From Yinghuangia aomiensis (GTDB lineage Bacteria > Actinomycetota > Actinomycetes > Streptomycetales > Streptomycetaceae), in NCBI RefSeq assembly GCF_039542225.1, contig NZ_BAABHS010000037.1, forward strand, positions 1-64,000: a stretch of DNA of 64,000 nt, read 5' to 3'. Shown piece by piece: positions 34,522-43,682 of this stretch. Under the pieces are notes generated by a model. That model was not told the DNA's origin. It saw nothing but the letters and a program-made list of their open reading frames with translations, and did not search any database. A program made the position numbers and the translations under genes. Each line of letters begins with the position of its first letter. Position 1 is the first letter of the stretch.

Positions 34522-37500
34522 TCAGTGGGCCGTCGGTGTCCGGGCCAGGTTCGCGGCGGCTTCGGGGGTCATTGCCGTACCGCGGTCGAAGGCTTCGCGG
34601 AAGGCGTGTTCGCCCAAGGCCGCCTTGGTACGTGCCGTGATGCGGTCGACGTCGGTGCGTTCGGCCGGGGGGAGAGGCGCGCCGACGCTGTCGCGGGCGG
34701 CGGTGGCGGCGCCGAGGAGGACGGCGGCGCGGAGGGTGCCTGTCCGGGTGAGGGATTCGGCGCCGGCGAGGCCCTCCAGGGAGAGGGCGAAAGCGCGGGG
34801 GTCCGCCAGGGTGAAGGCCCGGTCGAGGCCGTGGTGGTGGTGTGCCAAGGCGGCCTCGCGGTCGCCGCGGAGTTCGGCGGTGAAGCCGAGTTCGGCGTAG
34901 CGGAGGTGGTCGCCCGCCGGGGAGACGAAGCGGTTCAGCATGCCGAGGAGCCGGGCTTCGGCCTCGTCGAACGCGCCGGAGCGGCGCGCGCCGAGGGCGA
35001 GACCGGTTTCGGCGGCGGCCTCGCCGAAGCGGTAGCCCTGCTCGGCGGCCAACTTGCGGGCCCGTTCGTGGAGTTCGGCGGCTTTCGGCCAGTCCTCGGC
35101 GAGCAGGGCGAGGCGGCCGAGGCCGGAGAGGCGGGCGGACACCTCGGCGTGCAGGTTCAGTTCTTCGGCCAGGGCCAGGCCTTGCTGTTGGCGGCGTTCG
35201 GCGGTGGCGTAGTCGCCGAGGATCTGCGCGTGCGCAGCCAGGGGCGAGACGGTCTGCAACTCGCCCCAGTGGTCGCCGAGTTCGCGAAACGCTTCGGCGG
35301 CGCGCAGGCCGTCGCGGTCGAGAGCGGCCAGGTCGCCGGTGAAGAGCCCGTGCATCGCACGCAGGGCGAGTCCGGCGGCGACGCCCCAACGGTCGCCCGC
35401 CGCCTCGGAATGCGCCACCGCGGCATCGTTCAGCTCCGCGCTCGCGGACATGTCGTTCGCGCTGAACTCGCCGTACGCGCACAGCCACAACGCCCGGGCC
35501 CGGCGCACCGCATCGGGCACCCCGCCGGCCATGCCGTCGACAGGCGCGGCAGGTTCCCCGGTCATGCGGGCGAACGCATAGTGCAGTAGCACGAGTTCGA
35601 CATCGTCCGGGGCCGCTTTACGGGCGGCTTCCAGGCGGCGCCGGGCCTCGGTGAGGCGGCCGCGGAGCAGCCACCACCAGCACAGCACGACGGTGAGCCG
35701 GGCCGCCTCGGACGGGTCCTCGCGCGCCGTGTCGAGCGCGGCGCGCAGGTTGGCGGCTTCGGCGTCGAGTCGGGCGAGCCAGAGCTGCTGGTCCGCGCCG
35801 CGGAGGTGCGGTTCGGCGGCCGAGGCGAGGGTCCGGTAGTAGTGCAGGTGCCGGGTCTGTGTGTCGGTGGCGTCCGCCATTTCGTGCAGCCGGTCGTGGG
35901 CGTAGGCGGCCATCGTTTCCAGCAGCCGGTAGCGCGTCCCGGCGGGGGTGGCGACGACCACGACAAGCGACCGTTCGACGAGCCGGGTCAGCAGGTCCAG
36001 GACATCCGCGGACGCCACCCCGTCGCCCGCGCACACCGCCTCGGCCGCGTCGAGGGTGCAGCCGTCGCGGTGGACGGCCAGGCGCCGCAGCACGATGCGT
36101 TCGGGTGCGCCGAGGAGTTCCCAGCTCCAGTCGATGACGGCGCGCAGGGTGCGCTGCCGGGCGGGTGCGTCGCGGCGGCCGGACGTGAGCAGCCCGAACC
36201 GGTCGCCGAGCCGGTCCGCCAGCCCGCGGACGCCGAGTGCCCGCACCCGGGTCGCGGCGAGTTCGAGGGCGAGCGGGATGCCGTCCAGGCGGGCGCAGAT
36301 CTCCGCGACCGCGGCCGGGTCGCCGCCGGACGGTCCGAACCCGGGCGCGGCGGCTGCCGCCCGGGCCAGGAACAGGGCTTGCGCTTCGGCCGATTCGAGC
36401 GGTTCGACGAGCACGACGGCCTCGCCGGCGACCGCGAGCGGCTCCTGGCTGGTGGCCAGGAGCCGGACGCCCGGCGCGCCCCGCAGCAGCAGCGCGGCCA
36501 ACTCCGCGGCGGCGTCGACCACATGCTCGCAGTTGTCCAGCACGAGCAGCACGGACCGGTCGCGCAGCGCCTGCACCAGGCGTTCGGCGGGCGCCGACGG
36601 CATGCCGACGCGCGGGGCGCCCGCGGGAGTGTCGTCGCGGATGCCGAGGACGGCGGCGACTTCGGCGGCCAGGTCGGCGGCATCGCCGTACCGGCCGGCG
36701 AGTTCGACGAACCGGACGCTGTCCGGAACCGGCGAAGCCGCGGCGGCCGGGTCGATCCGGCGCCGGGCCGCGGCGATGGCCAGCCGCGTCTTCCCGACAC
36801 CGCCGGGGCCGGTCAGCGTCACCAGGCGCGCCTCGTCCATGCACCGGGCGACGTGCGCGAGCACCGCGTCGCGGCCGATCAGCGGGGTGACGTCGGCCGG
36901 GAGGTTGGAGCTGATCGGGGCGGGGTCCGGGGCGGCCGCGGGCGCAGCCGCGGTGCCGGCGTCCGTCCGCTCGGCCCGCACGTCCAACGCCGGGTCCTGC
37001 CGCAGGATCGCCTCGTGCAGCGCCGCCAGCGCGGGGCTCGGGTCGAGGCCCAGGTCGTCGGCCAGTCGGCTGCGCAGGTCGGCGTAGGACGCCAGCGCCT
37101 CGCTCTGCCGCCCGGCCCGGTAGAGCGCCCGCAGGTGCACGGCACGCAGGCGTTCGCGCAGCGGGTTCCGGGCCACCAGATCGGCGAGTTCGCCGGTGAG
37201 GAGCGGGTCGTCGCCCGCGGCGAGGCGGGCTTCGGCGTGTTCTTCGAGAACGGCGAGACGCTGTTCGTCGAGCCGGTCGGCCGCGGTGCGGGCGAACGCC
37301 TCGTCGGCGAAGTCCGCGTAGGCCGGTCCGCGCCACAGGTCCAGTGCGCCGGCGAGCCGGGCGGCGCGTTCCGTGGGATCGGCGACGGCGCGGGCCTCGG
37401 CGACCAAGGCCAGGAACCGCATGGCGTCCACCTCTGCCGCCTCAGCGCCGTCGGCGAGGTCGAGCCGGTAGCCGGGGCCCTGCCGCGGCACCCGGTCGCG

Positions 37501-37725
37501 GCCGATCGCGCGGCGCAGCTGCGACACCTTGGCCTGGAGCGCGTTGGCCGGGTTGCCGGGCGGGTCGTCGCCCCACAGGTCGTCGACCAGCCGGTCCGCG
37601 GAGACCACCCGGCCTTCCCGGACGAGCAGGGCGGCGAGCAGCGCGCGGACCTTCGCCTCGGGGACCTTCACCGGCTCCCCCGCGGCGTCCCACACCGCCA
37701 GTGGCCCGAGCACCCCGAAACGCAT
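34522..37725 (-). CDS. AfsR/SARP-type regulator: winged helix, BTAD, NB-ARC-like ATPase, TPR-like repeats
   Basis: 1067 aa. Residues 1-95 form an OmpR-like winged helix (LRRAIGRDRVPRQGPGYRLDL), 96-245 the bacterial transcriptional activation domain, and from about 283 a STAND ATPase with Walker A GPGGVGKT at 306-313 and LLVLDNCEHV (Walker B). The C-terminal third is helical repeats of the kind that sense a ligand or protein. Such proteins activate neighbouring genes, often for secondary metabolism or stress. It is divergent from the SDR/MFS/OYE genes, which are its obvious candidates. Confidence 0.93.
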   Translation of the reverse strand: MRFGVLGPLAVWDAAGEPVKVPEAKVRALLAALLVREGRVVSADRLVDDLWGDDPPGNPANALQAKVSQLRRAIGRDRVPRQGPGYRLDLADGAEAAEVDAMRFLALVAEARAVADPTERAARLAGALDLWRGPAYADFADEAFARTAADRLDEQRLAVLEEHAEARLAAGDDPLLTGELADLVARNPLRERLRAVHLRALYRAGRQSEALASYADLRSRLADDLGLDPSPALAALHEAILRQDPALDVRAERTDAGTAAAPAAAPDPAPISSNLPADVTPLIGRDAVLAHVARCMDEARLVTLTGPGGVGKTRLAIAAARRRIDPAAAASPVPDSVRFVELAGRYGDAADLAAEVAAVLGIRDDTPAGAPRVGMPSAPAERLVQALRDRSVLLVLDNCEHVVDAAAELAALLLRGAPGVRLLATSQEPLAVAGEAVVLVEPLESAEAQALFLARAAAAAPGFGPSGGDPAAVAEICARLDGIPLALELAATRVRALGVRGLADRLGDRFGLLTSGRRDAPARQRTLRAVIDWSWELLGAPERIVLRRLAVHRDGCTLDAAEAVCAGDGVASADVLDLLTRLVERSLVVVVATPAGTRYRLLETMAAYAHDRLHEMADATDTQTRHLHYYRTLASAAEPHLRGADQQLWLARLDAEAANLRAALDTAREDPSEAARLTVVLCWWWLLRGRLTEARRRLEAARKAAPDDVELVLLHYAFARMTGEPAAPVDGMAGGVPDAVRRARALWLCAYGEFSANDMSASAELNDAAVAHSEAAGDRWGVAAGLALRAMHGLFTGDLAALDRDGLRAAEAFRELGDHWGELQTVSPLAAHAQILGDYATAERRQQQGLALAEELNLHAEVSARLSGLGRLALLAEDWPKAAELHERARKLAAEQGYRFGEAAAETGLALGARRSGAFDEAEARLLGMLNRFVSPAGDHLRYAELGFTAELRGDREAALAHHHHGLDRAFTLADPRAFALSLEGLAGAESLTRTGTLRAAVLLGAATAARDSVGAPLPPAERTDVDRITARTKAALGEHAFREAFDRGTAMTPEAAANLARTPTAH

Positions 37726-37741
37726 GGCTGAACGCTACACA

Positions 37742-37755
37742 GCGCCTTACGGCGC
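37742..37755. promoter_or_regulatory. inverted repeat GCGCC-TTAC-GGCGC in the regulator/SDR gap
   Basis: Perfect 5-bp arms 16 bp upstream of the regulator start codon. Could be an operator or 5' hairpin; no SARP-type heptamer array could be recognised with confidence. Confidence 0.35.
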
Positions 37756-37855
37756 ACCGTCAGCGGATCATCAGCCGGCCCGAAGCGCCCTCGGCCAGAG
37801 TCGTTCCTGTCGGAAGCACGGCACACCGGAACGAAGCGGCCGAAGGGAGCACACC

Positions 37856-38584
37856 ATGCCGAAGTACGCGGGCCGGAACGCGGTCGTCGTCGGCGGCACC
37901 ACGGGCGTCGGCCTTGCGATCGCCAAGCGCCTGGTCGAGGGCGGTGCCCAGGTCCTGGTGACCGCCGACGGGGCGCACGGGTTCGCCGATGCCGCGGGCC
38001 GGCTGGGCAGCGCGGCGTCGCTGGTGGCCTGCGACCTGTCCGCCGCCGACGCGGCGAACGCCTCGGACGCCGCCGCGGCGCTGGCCGCCGAAGCGCAGCG
38101 CGTCTTCGGCACGGTCGACATGCTGTTCGTCGGCGCCGAGCCCCCCACCGCCCAGGGCGCGCTCGACGGTTGTGCCTCCACCGCGAAGGGCACCTACCTG
38201 GCCGCCCAGGCGCTGGCGCCGCTGCTCGCCGACGACGGCGCCGTCGTCTTCACCACGATCGCGGCGGACGCCTGCCGCCCCGGCATGCCCGATGCGGGCG
38301 TGTACGCCATGACGGCGTCGGCCGTCCACGCCTTCGCCCGGGTGCTCGCGGTCGAACTCGCGGACCGCGGCGTCCGCGTCAACGCCGTCGCACCCGGCGC
38401 CATCGACATGCCCCTGGCCCGGAACCTCCGGTCCGGCACCGCACCGCTCGGCCGCCGCGGATCGGTCGACGACGTCGCCCGCGCCGCGCTCTTCCTCGCC
38501 GCGGACGCGACGTTCACCACCGGCACGGTGCTCGCCGTCGACGGCGGCCTCCGGTCCGACAGCAGCCCGGGCCTCCGGAGCTAG
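37856..38584 (+). CDS. SDR-fold protein lacking the catalytic lysine (probable pseudoenzyme)
   Basis: 242 aa from the ATG at 37856 with AGGGAG upstream. The fold is clear: GGTTGVGLAIAKRL for the cofactor, VRVNAVAPGAID and TGTVLAVDGG at the C-terminus. Yet the active site is altered: Tyr150 is kept but the residue four positions on is Ala154 instead of Lys (YAMTA), the NNAG motif reads VGAEPPT, and the usual catalytic Ser region reads FTTIAAD. It may bind NAD(P) without normal catalysis and act as a sensor or partner. It is the first gene of the SDR-MFS-OYE set and is divergent from the AfsR-like regulator. Confidence 0.85.
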   Translation: MPKYAGRNAVVVGGTTGVGLAIAKRLVEGGAQVLVTADGAHGFADAAGRLGSAASLVACDLSAADAANASDAAAALAAEAQRVFGTVDMLFVGAEPPTAQGALDGCASTAKGTYLAAQALAPLLADDGAVVFTTIAADACRPGMPDAGVYAMTASAVHAFARVLAVELADRGVRVNAVAPGAIDMPLARNLRSGTAPLGRRGSVDDVARAALFLAADATFTTGTVLAVDGGLRSDSSPGLRS

Positions 38585-38633
38585 CGCGTCTCCCGTGCAC
38601 CGCTCTCCCCTTTCACGAACAGGACGCTTCACC

Positions 38634-39854
38634 ATGTCTGCCACCGCACCCGGGATACCCCGCCAAGCAGCTCCCCCGCCCCCGAGCACCGACCGGCTTC
38701 CGCTCCCCGCCCTCCTGGCCCTGGCCACCGCCGTCTTCGTCACCAGCCTCACCGAGACGCTGCCCGCCGGACTCCTCCCCGCGATGGGCGCCGACCTCGG
38801 CGTCGGCGAGTCCGCGGCCGGGCAGACCGTGACCGTCTACGCCGTCGGCACCGCCCTCACCGCGATCCCGCTCACCGCCGCCACCGCCCGCTGGTCGCGC
38901 AAGCGGCTGCTGCTCACCGCGATGGCCGGTTTCGCGGCCGCCAACACGGTCACCGCGCTGTCGTCGGCGTACGCGCTGACGATGGCGGCCCGCTTCGTCG
39001 CGGGCGTCGCCGCCGGTGTCGCGTGGGCGCTGCTCGCCGGGTACGCCCGGCGCCTGGCCCCGCCGCACCTCGAAGGCCGGGCCGTCGCCGTGGCGATGGC
39101 CGGGATCCCCCTCGCACTGTCGCTCGGCGTCCCGGCCGGGACGTTCCTCGGACAAGCCGTGAACTGGCAGACCGCGTTCCTGCTCATGACCGGCCTGACC
39201 CTGCTGCTGCTCGCCTGGATCGCCGTCCTCGTGCCGGACCAGCCGGGCAGCGAGCGCGCCGCGGGAACACCCCTGCGGGCCGTGCTGCGGGTGCCCGGCG
39301 TGCTGCCGGTGCTGGCCGTCACGCTCGTTTTCGTCCTCGCCCACACGATCCTCTACACCTACATCGCCACGCTCCTCGACGACCTCGGCCTCGGCTCGTC
39401 GACGGACACGGTGCTCCTGGTGTTCGGCGCGGCGTCGCTGCTCGCGATCTGGGTGGTGGGCGCGCTCATCCACCGCCGGCTCCGGGCGCTGACGGTGGCG
39501 AGCACGCTGCTCGTCGCGGTCGCCGCGACCGGCCTCGCGCTGTGGGCCGAAAGCACCCCCGTCGTCTACGCCGCGGCCGCCCTGTGGGGCCTCGGCTGGG
39601 GCGGCGTACCGACCTTGCTGCAGACCGCCGCGGGCGACGCGGCCGGAGACGCCGCCGACGCGGCACAGGCCGCCCTGGTCACGCTGTGGAACACGGCGAT
39701 GGCCGCCGGGGGCTTGCTCGGCGGACTCCTCTTCAACCTGTTCGGGGCCGACGCGTTCGCGTGGAGCGCGCTCCTGCTGCTGGTACCGGTGCCAGCCGTG
39801 GTCGCGGCTGCCCGGCGGCACGGGTTCCCGGGCGATCGCGGCACCGCGGCCTGA
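38634..39854 (+). CDS. MFS efflux transporter, 12-helix DHA1 type
   Basis: 406 aa from the ATG at 38634 with AGGA upstream. About twelve hydrophobic helices; the loop ATARWSRKRLLLTAM between helices 2 and 3 corresponds to MFS motif A, and GVPAGTFLGQAVNWQTAF to motif C of drug:H+ antiporters and arabinose-efflux-like permeases. Located 49 bp after the SDR-like gene and 85 bp before the OYE gene. Likely exports a small organic compound produced or detoxified by this set. Confidence 0.9.
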   Translation: MSATAPGIPRQAAPPPPSTDRLPLPALLALATAVFVTSLTETLPAGLLPAMGADLGVGESAAGQTVTVYAVGTALTAIPLTAATARWSRKRLLLTAMAGFAAANTVTALSSAYALTMAARFVAGVAAGVAWALLAGYARRLAPPHLEGRAVAVAMAGIPLALSLGVPAGTFLGQAVNWQTAFLLMTGLTLLLLAWIAVLVPDQPGSERAAGTPLRAVLRVPGVLPVLAVTLVFVLAHTILYTYIATLLDDLGLGSSTDTVLLVFGAASLLAIWVVGALIHRRLRALTVASTLLVAVAATGLALWAESTPVVYAAAALWGLGWGGVPTLLQTAAGDAAGDAADAAQAALVTLWNTAMAAGGLLGGLLFNLFGADAFAWSALLLLVPVPAVVAAARRHGFPGDRGTAA

Positions 39855-39939
39855 ACTTCCCCCGCTCCCCTCCCCACTCGAAGCACCAAGCACCCCAGCT
39901 CTCAGCACCCGACGCCCGACGTCCGGAAGGACCTCCGTC

Positions 39940-41079
39940 ATGACCACGAACTCCGCCCCCGCCGCCGCCTCCGCCGCCCGCGACCTGTTCGGCCCCGCCC
40001 GGCTGGGCCCGCTCGACCTGCCGAACCGCCTGGTGATGGCCCCGATGACCCGCAACCGGGCCGCGGACGACGGAACCCCGCTGCCGATCATGGCCGAGTA
40101 CTACGCGCAGCGGGCCGGCGCCGGGCTGATCATCGCCGAGGCCACGACGCCCAACGCGGTCGGCGCGACGTACCCGAACATCCCCGCCATCTACCGCGAT
40201 ACGCACGTCGAGGGCTGGCGGGCGGTGACCGATACCGTGCACGCCGCGGGCGGGCGGATGTTCCTGCAGCTCCAGCACGGCGGCCGGATCGGGCACCCGG
40301 AGACGAGCGGACTGCACCCCGTCGCGCCGTCGCCGGTGCCGTTCCCCGACGCGATGCACACGCCGTCCGGGTCGCGTCCGCCTGTGGTGCCGCGCGAAAT
40401 GACCGTCGAGGAAATCCGGTCCACGGTGCAGGACTTCGCGAACGCCGCCCGCAACGCGGTGGCCGCGGGCTTCGCCGGTGTCGAGGTACACGCCGCGAAC
40501 GGCTATCTGCTCCACCAGTTCCTCGGTCAGGACACCAACCGGCGCACCGACGCGTACGGCGGCCCGGTCGCCCACCGCATCCGGTTCACCGTCGAGGTGG
40601 TCCGCGCCGTCGTCGACGCGATCGGCGCCGAGCGGGTCGGCGTCCGCATCGCCCCCGGCGTCACCGCGAACGCGATGGCGGAAGGCGACACCGAGGCGAT
40701 CTACCCGGAACTCGTCGCCGCGCTCGCCGAGATCGGCCCGGCGTACCTGCACGTCGTGTTCGCCGACCCCGACCAGCCGCTGTTCCGGGAACTCCGCGCG
40801 GCCTGGACCGGCGTACTGATCGCCAACCCGGTGCTGGGCTGGGGCGGCCCGCTCCCCGAGGACGGCGGCAAGGCCGCCGCCGAACGCCTGCTCGCCGCGG
40901 GCGCCGACCTGATCGCGCTGGGCCGGCCGTTCCTCGCCAATCCGGACCTCGTGGACCGGCTGCGCGGCGGCGCCCCGGTCAACCAGGTGCGCGACTCCGG
41001 GCTGATGTACACGGGCGGGGCGGAGGGCTACACGGACTACCCGGCACTGGACCGCGCCGCCCTCGCCGCCGGAGTGTGA
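39940..41079 (+). CDS. Old Yellow Enzyme family ene-reductase
   Basis: 379 aa from the ATG at 39940 with GGAAGGA upstream. OYE signatures: LPNRLVMAPMTRNRA, LQLQHGGRIGHP, the substrate-binding His/Asn pair in VHAANGYLLHQFL, RTDAYGG and the phosphate-binding LIALGRPFLANPDLV. FMN-dependent reduction of activated C=C bonds (enones, nitroalkenes) is expected. Last gene of the set; followed by a 14-bp perfect hairpin. Together with the MFS pump and the STAND-type regulator this suggests sensing, detoxification and export of an electrophile. Confidence 0.94.
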   Translation: MTTNSAPAAASAARDLFGPARLGPLDLPNRLVMAPMTRNRAADDGTPLPIMAEYYAQRAGAGLIIAEATTPNAVGATYPNIPAIYRDTHVEGWRAVTDTVHAAGGRMFLQLQHGGRIGHPETSGLHPVAPSPVPFPDAMHTPSGSRPPVVPREMTVEEIRSTVQDFANAARNAVAAGFAGVEVHAANGYLLHQFLGQDTNRRTDAYGGPVAHRIRFTVEVVRAVVDAIGAERVGVRIAPGVTANAMAEGDTEAIYPELVAALAEIGPAYLHVVFADPDQPLFRELRAAWTGVLIANPVLGWGGPLPEDGGKAAAERLLAAGADLIALGRPFLANPDLVDRLRGGAPVNQVRDSGLMYTGGAEGYTDYPALDRAALAAGV

Positions 41080-41098
41080 ACTACGGCCGAGCCGACGA

Positions 41099-41136
41099 GC
41101 CGCCGCACCCGGGCCTTGGGGTCCGGGTGCGGCGGC
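41099..41136. terminator. bidirectional 14-bp hairpin between OYE and PPOX genes
   Basis: Arms 41099-41112 and 41123-41136 are perfectly complementary with a 10-nt loop, centred between two convergent stops (41079 and 41165). Confidence 0.8.
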
Positions 41137-41164
41137 CTACGCGACGCCGGGGCGGCCGCGGACG

Positions 41165-41707
41165 TCAGAACGTCCAGCGGGTGTGGGTGTAGACCCCGTT
41201 GTCGCGGCCGAAGCCGTACGCCGTGGCGGGGGCCACCGCGAACACGACAGCTTGGCCCTCGCGGAAGGCGTCCCCGATGCCGTGGAACGTGCCTTCGGCG
41301 GAGGTGATGTGCGCGCCGTACTTCGCCTCGTACGCGCGGATCACCTCCTCCAGCAGGGCGGGGTCGTGGACCTGCGCCGCGACGCCTTCGACGACGACGT
41401 CGCGGCCCTCGGTGAGGACGCCGCCCGCGCTCAGCAGCGCGCAGTGCCGGTTGCGGGCGAGGTTCTTCGCCTTCTGTTCTTGGGGGCCGGTGGAGAAGTA
41501 CAGGGTTCCGTCGTGCCAGACGGCGATCACCGGGGTGATGTGCGGTCGGCCGTCCGGACGCACCGTGACGACCTGGAGGATTTCGGCGTCCTGCGTCTGG
41601 CGCCGCGCGTCGTCCCAGGCGGTCGCGGTGGCCTTCTCGGCACCCGGGCGCGGGTTGACCGCGGAGCTGTAGCGGGCGTCCAGCTCGGTCGTGGGGTGGG
41701 CGGGCAT
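41165..41707 (-). CDS. pyridoxamine 5'-phosphate oxidase-fold protein
   Basis: 180 aa, ATG at 41707 with GGAAGG eight bases upstream. Split-barrel features: QVVTVRPDGRPHITPVIAVWHDGTLYFSTGPQEQKAKNLARNRHCALLS, then VVVEGVAAQV. This is the FMN/F420-binding PPOX family common in actinobacteria; these proteins reduce or bind flavin-type cofactors. No operon partner. Substrate unknown. Confidence 0.85.
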   Translation of the reverse strand: MPAHPTTELDARYSSAVNPRPGAEKATATAWDDARRQTQDAEILQVVTVRPDGRPHITPVIAVWHDGTLYFSTGPQEQKAKNLARNRHCALLSAGGVLTEGRDVVVEGVAAQVHDPALLEEVIRAYEAKYGAHITSAEGTFHGIGDAFREGQAVVFAVAPATAYGFGRDNGVYTHTRWTF

Positions 41708-41882
41708 AAAGGGTCCTTCCTGCTCGGCTTCCTGTCCGAATTCCTATAGACCGGGGGGAGGAGCCCGAATCATCGGTGGCCCTGCGCCGAGGTTTGCCCG
41801 CGCGGACTTCTCCGGCCCCGACCCGCCCAACTCGACGGAAGTCCGTGAAGCCAGGGGGTCGTTCGTCCGTCAGGCTGCTGCG

Positions 41883-42098
41883 ATGAATCAGTTGGCGTGT
41901 ACGTCGTGCGGACATGTGGGTTTGGGTGAGGGGTACGTCATGGCCGGCGGCCACCTTGCCCATTGGGTCAGCGGCCTGCTGCGACGCGGCGCCTTGGGCG
42001 GCCCCAAGGGGTACGGGCAGAGCCGCAAGTTCGTCGTCGAGGTGTTCCGGTGCCCGTCGTGCGGTCACCTGGAGCTGTTCGCGAACCAGCCGATGTGA
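41883..42098 (+). CDS. small zinc-ribbon protein
   Basis: 71 aa from the ATG at 41883. Two CxxC pairs, Cys6/Cys9 and Cys57/Cys60, frame a Gly-rich middle; this is a zinc-ribbon layout (CTSCGH ... CPSCGH). No clear ribosome site, so the start is tentative. Function unknown; such proteins often bind nucleic acid or other proteins. It precedes the MDR oxidoreductase by 107 bp. Confidence 0.65.
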   Translation: MNQLACTSCGHVGLGEGYVMAGGHLAHWVSGLLRRGALGGPKGYGQSRKFVVEVFRCPSCGHLELFANQPM

Positions 42099-42205
42099 GG
42101 GCTGCTGCCGGAATCGAAACCGGCGCGGAGCGGTTGTTGGCGGTCGGGACCCCTGTCCCACGTACACGGGGACGACGGTCCCCAACCTCCCCAAGGAGCT
42201 GCGCC

Positions 42206-43198
42206 ATGGCCACCACCGTCCTGTTCCACCAGCACGGCGGACCCGATGTCCTCGCCCTTGCCGATCTCCCGGTCGGCGCGCCCGGCCCCGGCGAACTACG
42301 GCTGCGGATCGACGCGATCGGCCTCAACCGTGCCGAAGTCCTGTGGCGCGACGGCAACTACATCGAACCGGTGGCACGGTTCCCCGCCCGCTTGGGCACC
42401 GAAGCCGCGGGCACGGTCGACGCCGTCGGCGTCGGGGTCGCCGGATTCACGCCGGGGCAAACCGTCAGCGTCATCCCGGCGTTCTCCCAGAACGACTACG
42501 CGGTGTATGCCGACCACGCTCTCGTCCCGGCGTCCGCCGTGATCCCCCGCCCCGACACCGTCGGCGCCGTCGACGGCGCCGCCGTCTGGATGCCGTACCT
42601 CACCGCCTACGGCGCCCTCGCCGGCACGCTGGCTCCCGGCGACACCCTCGTCGTCACCGCGGCGTCCAGCAGTGTCGGCCTCGCCGCGCTGCGCGTCGCC
42701 CGCCGCCTCGGCGCGACCCCCATCGCCGTCACCCGCACCGACGCCAAGAAGGCCACTCTCTTGGCCCACGGTGCCGCCCACGTCCTCACGAACGACACCC
42801 AGGACGTCGCGGCGGCGATCCTCGACCTCACCCACGGCCGCGGCACCGACCACACGTTCGACGCGGTCGCCGGTCCGGGCGTCACGGACCTCGCCCGCAC
42901 CACCGCCCCCGGCGGCAGCGTCATCGTCTACGGGGCGCTCAGCGGCCGGCCCACGCCGTTCCCCGGCATCGACCTCGGCCTACCCGCGCTCACCCTGCGC
43001 ACGTTCACCGTCCACGAAGTCACCCGTGACCCCGAACGCCTCCGCCGCGCCCACGCTTTCGTCACCGAAGGCCTCCGCACCGGGGACTTCCAGGCCGTCG
43101 TCGACCGCACCTTCCCCCTCACGGCCATCGCCGACGCCCACCGCCACCTCGAATCCGGCACCCAGATAGGCAAGATCGTCGCCACGGTCGAGCACTGA
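42206..43198 (+). CDS. MDR family quinone oxidoreductase / zinc-less alcohol dehydrogenase
   Basis: 330 aa from the ATG at 42206 with AAGGAG upstream. GroES-like N-terminal half (VGAPGPGELRLRIDAIGLNRAEVLWRDG) and a Rossmann half with TAASSSVGLAALRVARRLGA for NADPH. The zinc-binding Cys/His residues of classical alcohol dehydrogenases are absent, as in quinone/enone reductases. Followed closely by a perfect 13-bp hairpin. Single gene. Confidence 0.9.
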   Translation: MATTVLFHQHGGPDVLALADLPVGAPGPGELRLRIDAIGLNRAEVLWRDGNYIEPVARFPARLGTEAAGTVDAVGVGVAGFTPGQTVSVIPAFSQNDYAVYADHALVPASAVIPRPDTVGAVDGAAVWMPYLTAYGALAGTLAPGDTLVVTAASSSVGLAALRVARRLGATPIAVTRTDAKKATLLAHGAAHVLTNDTQDVAAAILDLTHGRGTDHTFDAVAGPGVTDLARTTAPGGSVIVYGALSGRPTPFPGIDLGLPALTLRTFTVHEVTRDPERLRRAHAFVTEGLRTGDFQAVVDRTFPLTAIADAHRHLESGTQIGKIVATVEH

Positions 43199-43207
43199 CC
43201 CGCACAA

Positions 43208-43237
43208 CGGCCGCCGCCCGTTCCCGGGCGGCGGCCG
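43208..43237. terminator. 13-bp perfect hairpin after the MDR gene
   Basis: CGGCCGCCGCCCG at 43208-43220 pairs with 43225-43237 over a 4-nt loop, ten bases after the MDR stop and before the convergent gene fragment. Confidence 0.8.
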
Positions 43238-43253
43238 CCACAACCAACCCGCG

Positions 43254-43427
43254 CTATTCCTCGCCGGGTACGCCCGGCACACGCATCAGCCGGAACTCGG
43301 CCTCGGACAGGAACCCCTCGGCAATCCGCACCCCGGTCAGCCTCTCCGCCAGGGCCAGGACGGCCGCTTTCTCGTCGTACCCGTCCGGCCCCCCTTCCCC
43401 GTCGACGTCGCAGCCGACTGCCCGCAT
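43254..43427 (-). pseudogene. C-terminal fragment of a DUF6461-like protein
   Basis: 57 codons from an ATG at 43427 to a TAG at 43254-43256, reading MRAVGCDVDG..., then EKAAVLALAERLTGVRIAEGFL. This closely resembles the C-terminal end of DUF6461 proteins of actinomycetes (a conserved ALAERLTGVRLTPELL block). The normal 150 or more residues upstream are missing and the same frame is stopped by a TGA near 43507. It is most likely a truncated remnant. No gene is supported in 43428-43682. Confidence 0.55.
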
Positions 43428-43682
43428 CAGCGCTCGGCTCCGCCGGTGACCATCGCGGAGACGAAGAATGGCCGGTGAGCGGGTCGCCTCTCGGCGAGTG
43501 GCTCACCGAGGCTCCGGCCGAACCGGTATTCCTCGGCGGCGATAGGTAGGGCCCGGGGACACCGGACTCACCGACCGAGCGGTACAACGGCCGAGACCCC
43601 AAGCGCATTCCCACCACAGACCGCCGGCCTCGCCCAGGCCTCCGAACGGGTACCGGAACCCCCGTCGGTGCCGCCGACGCCG

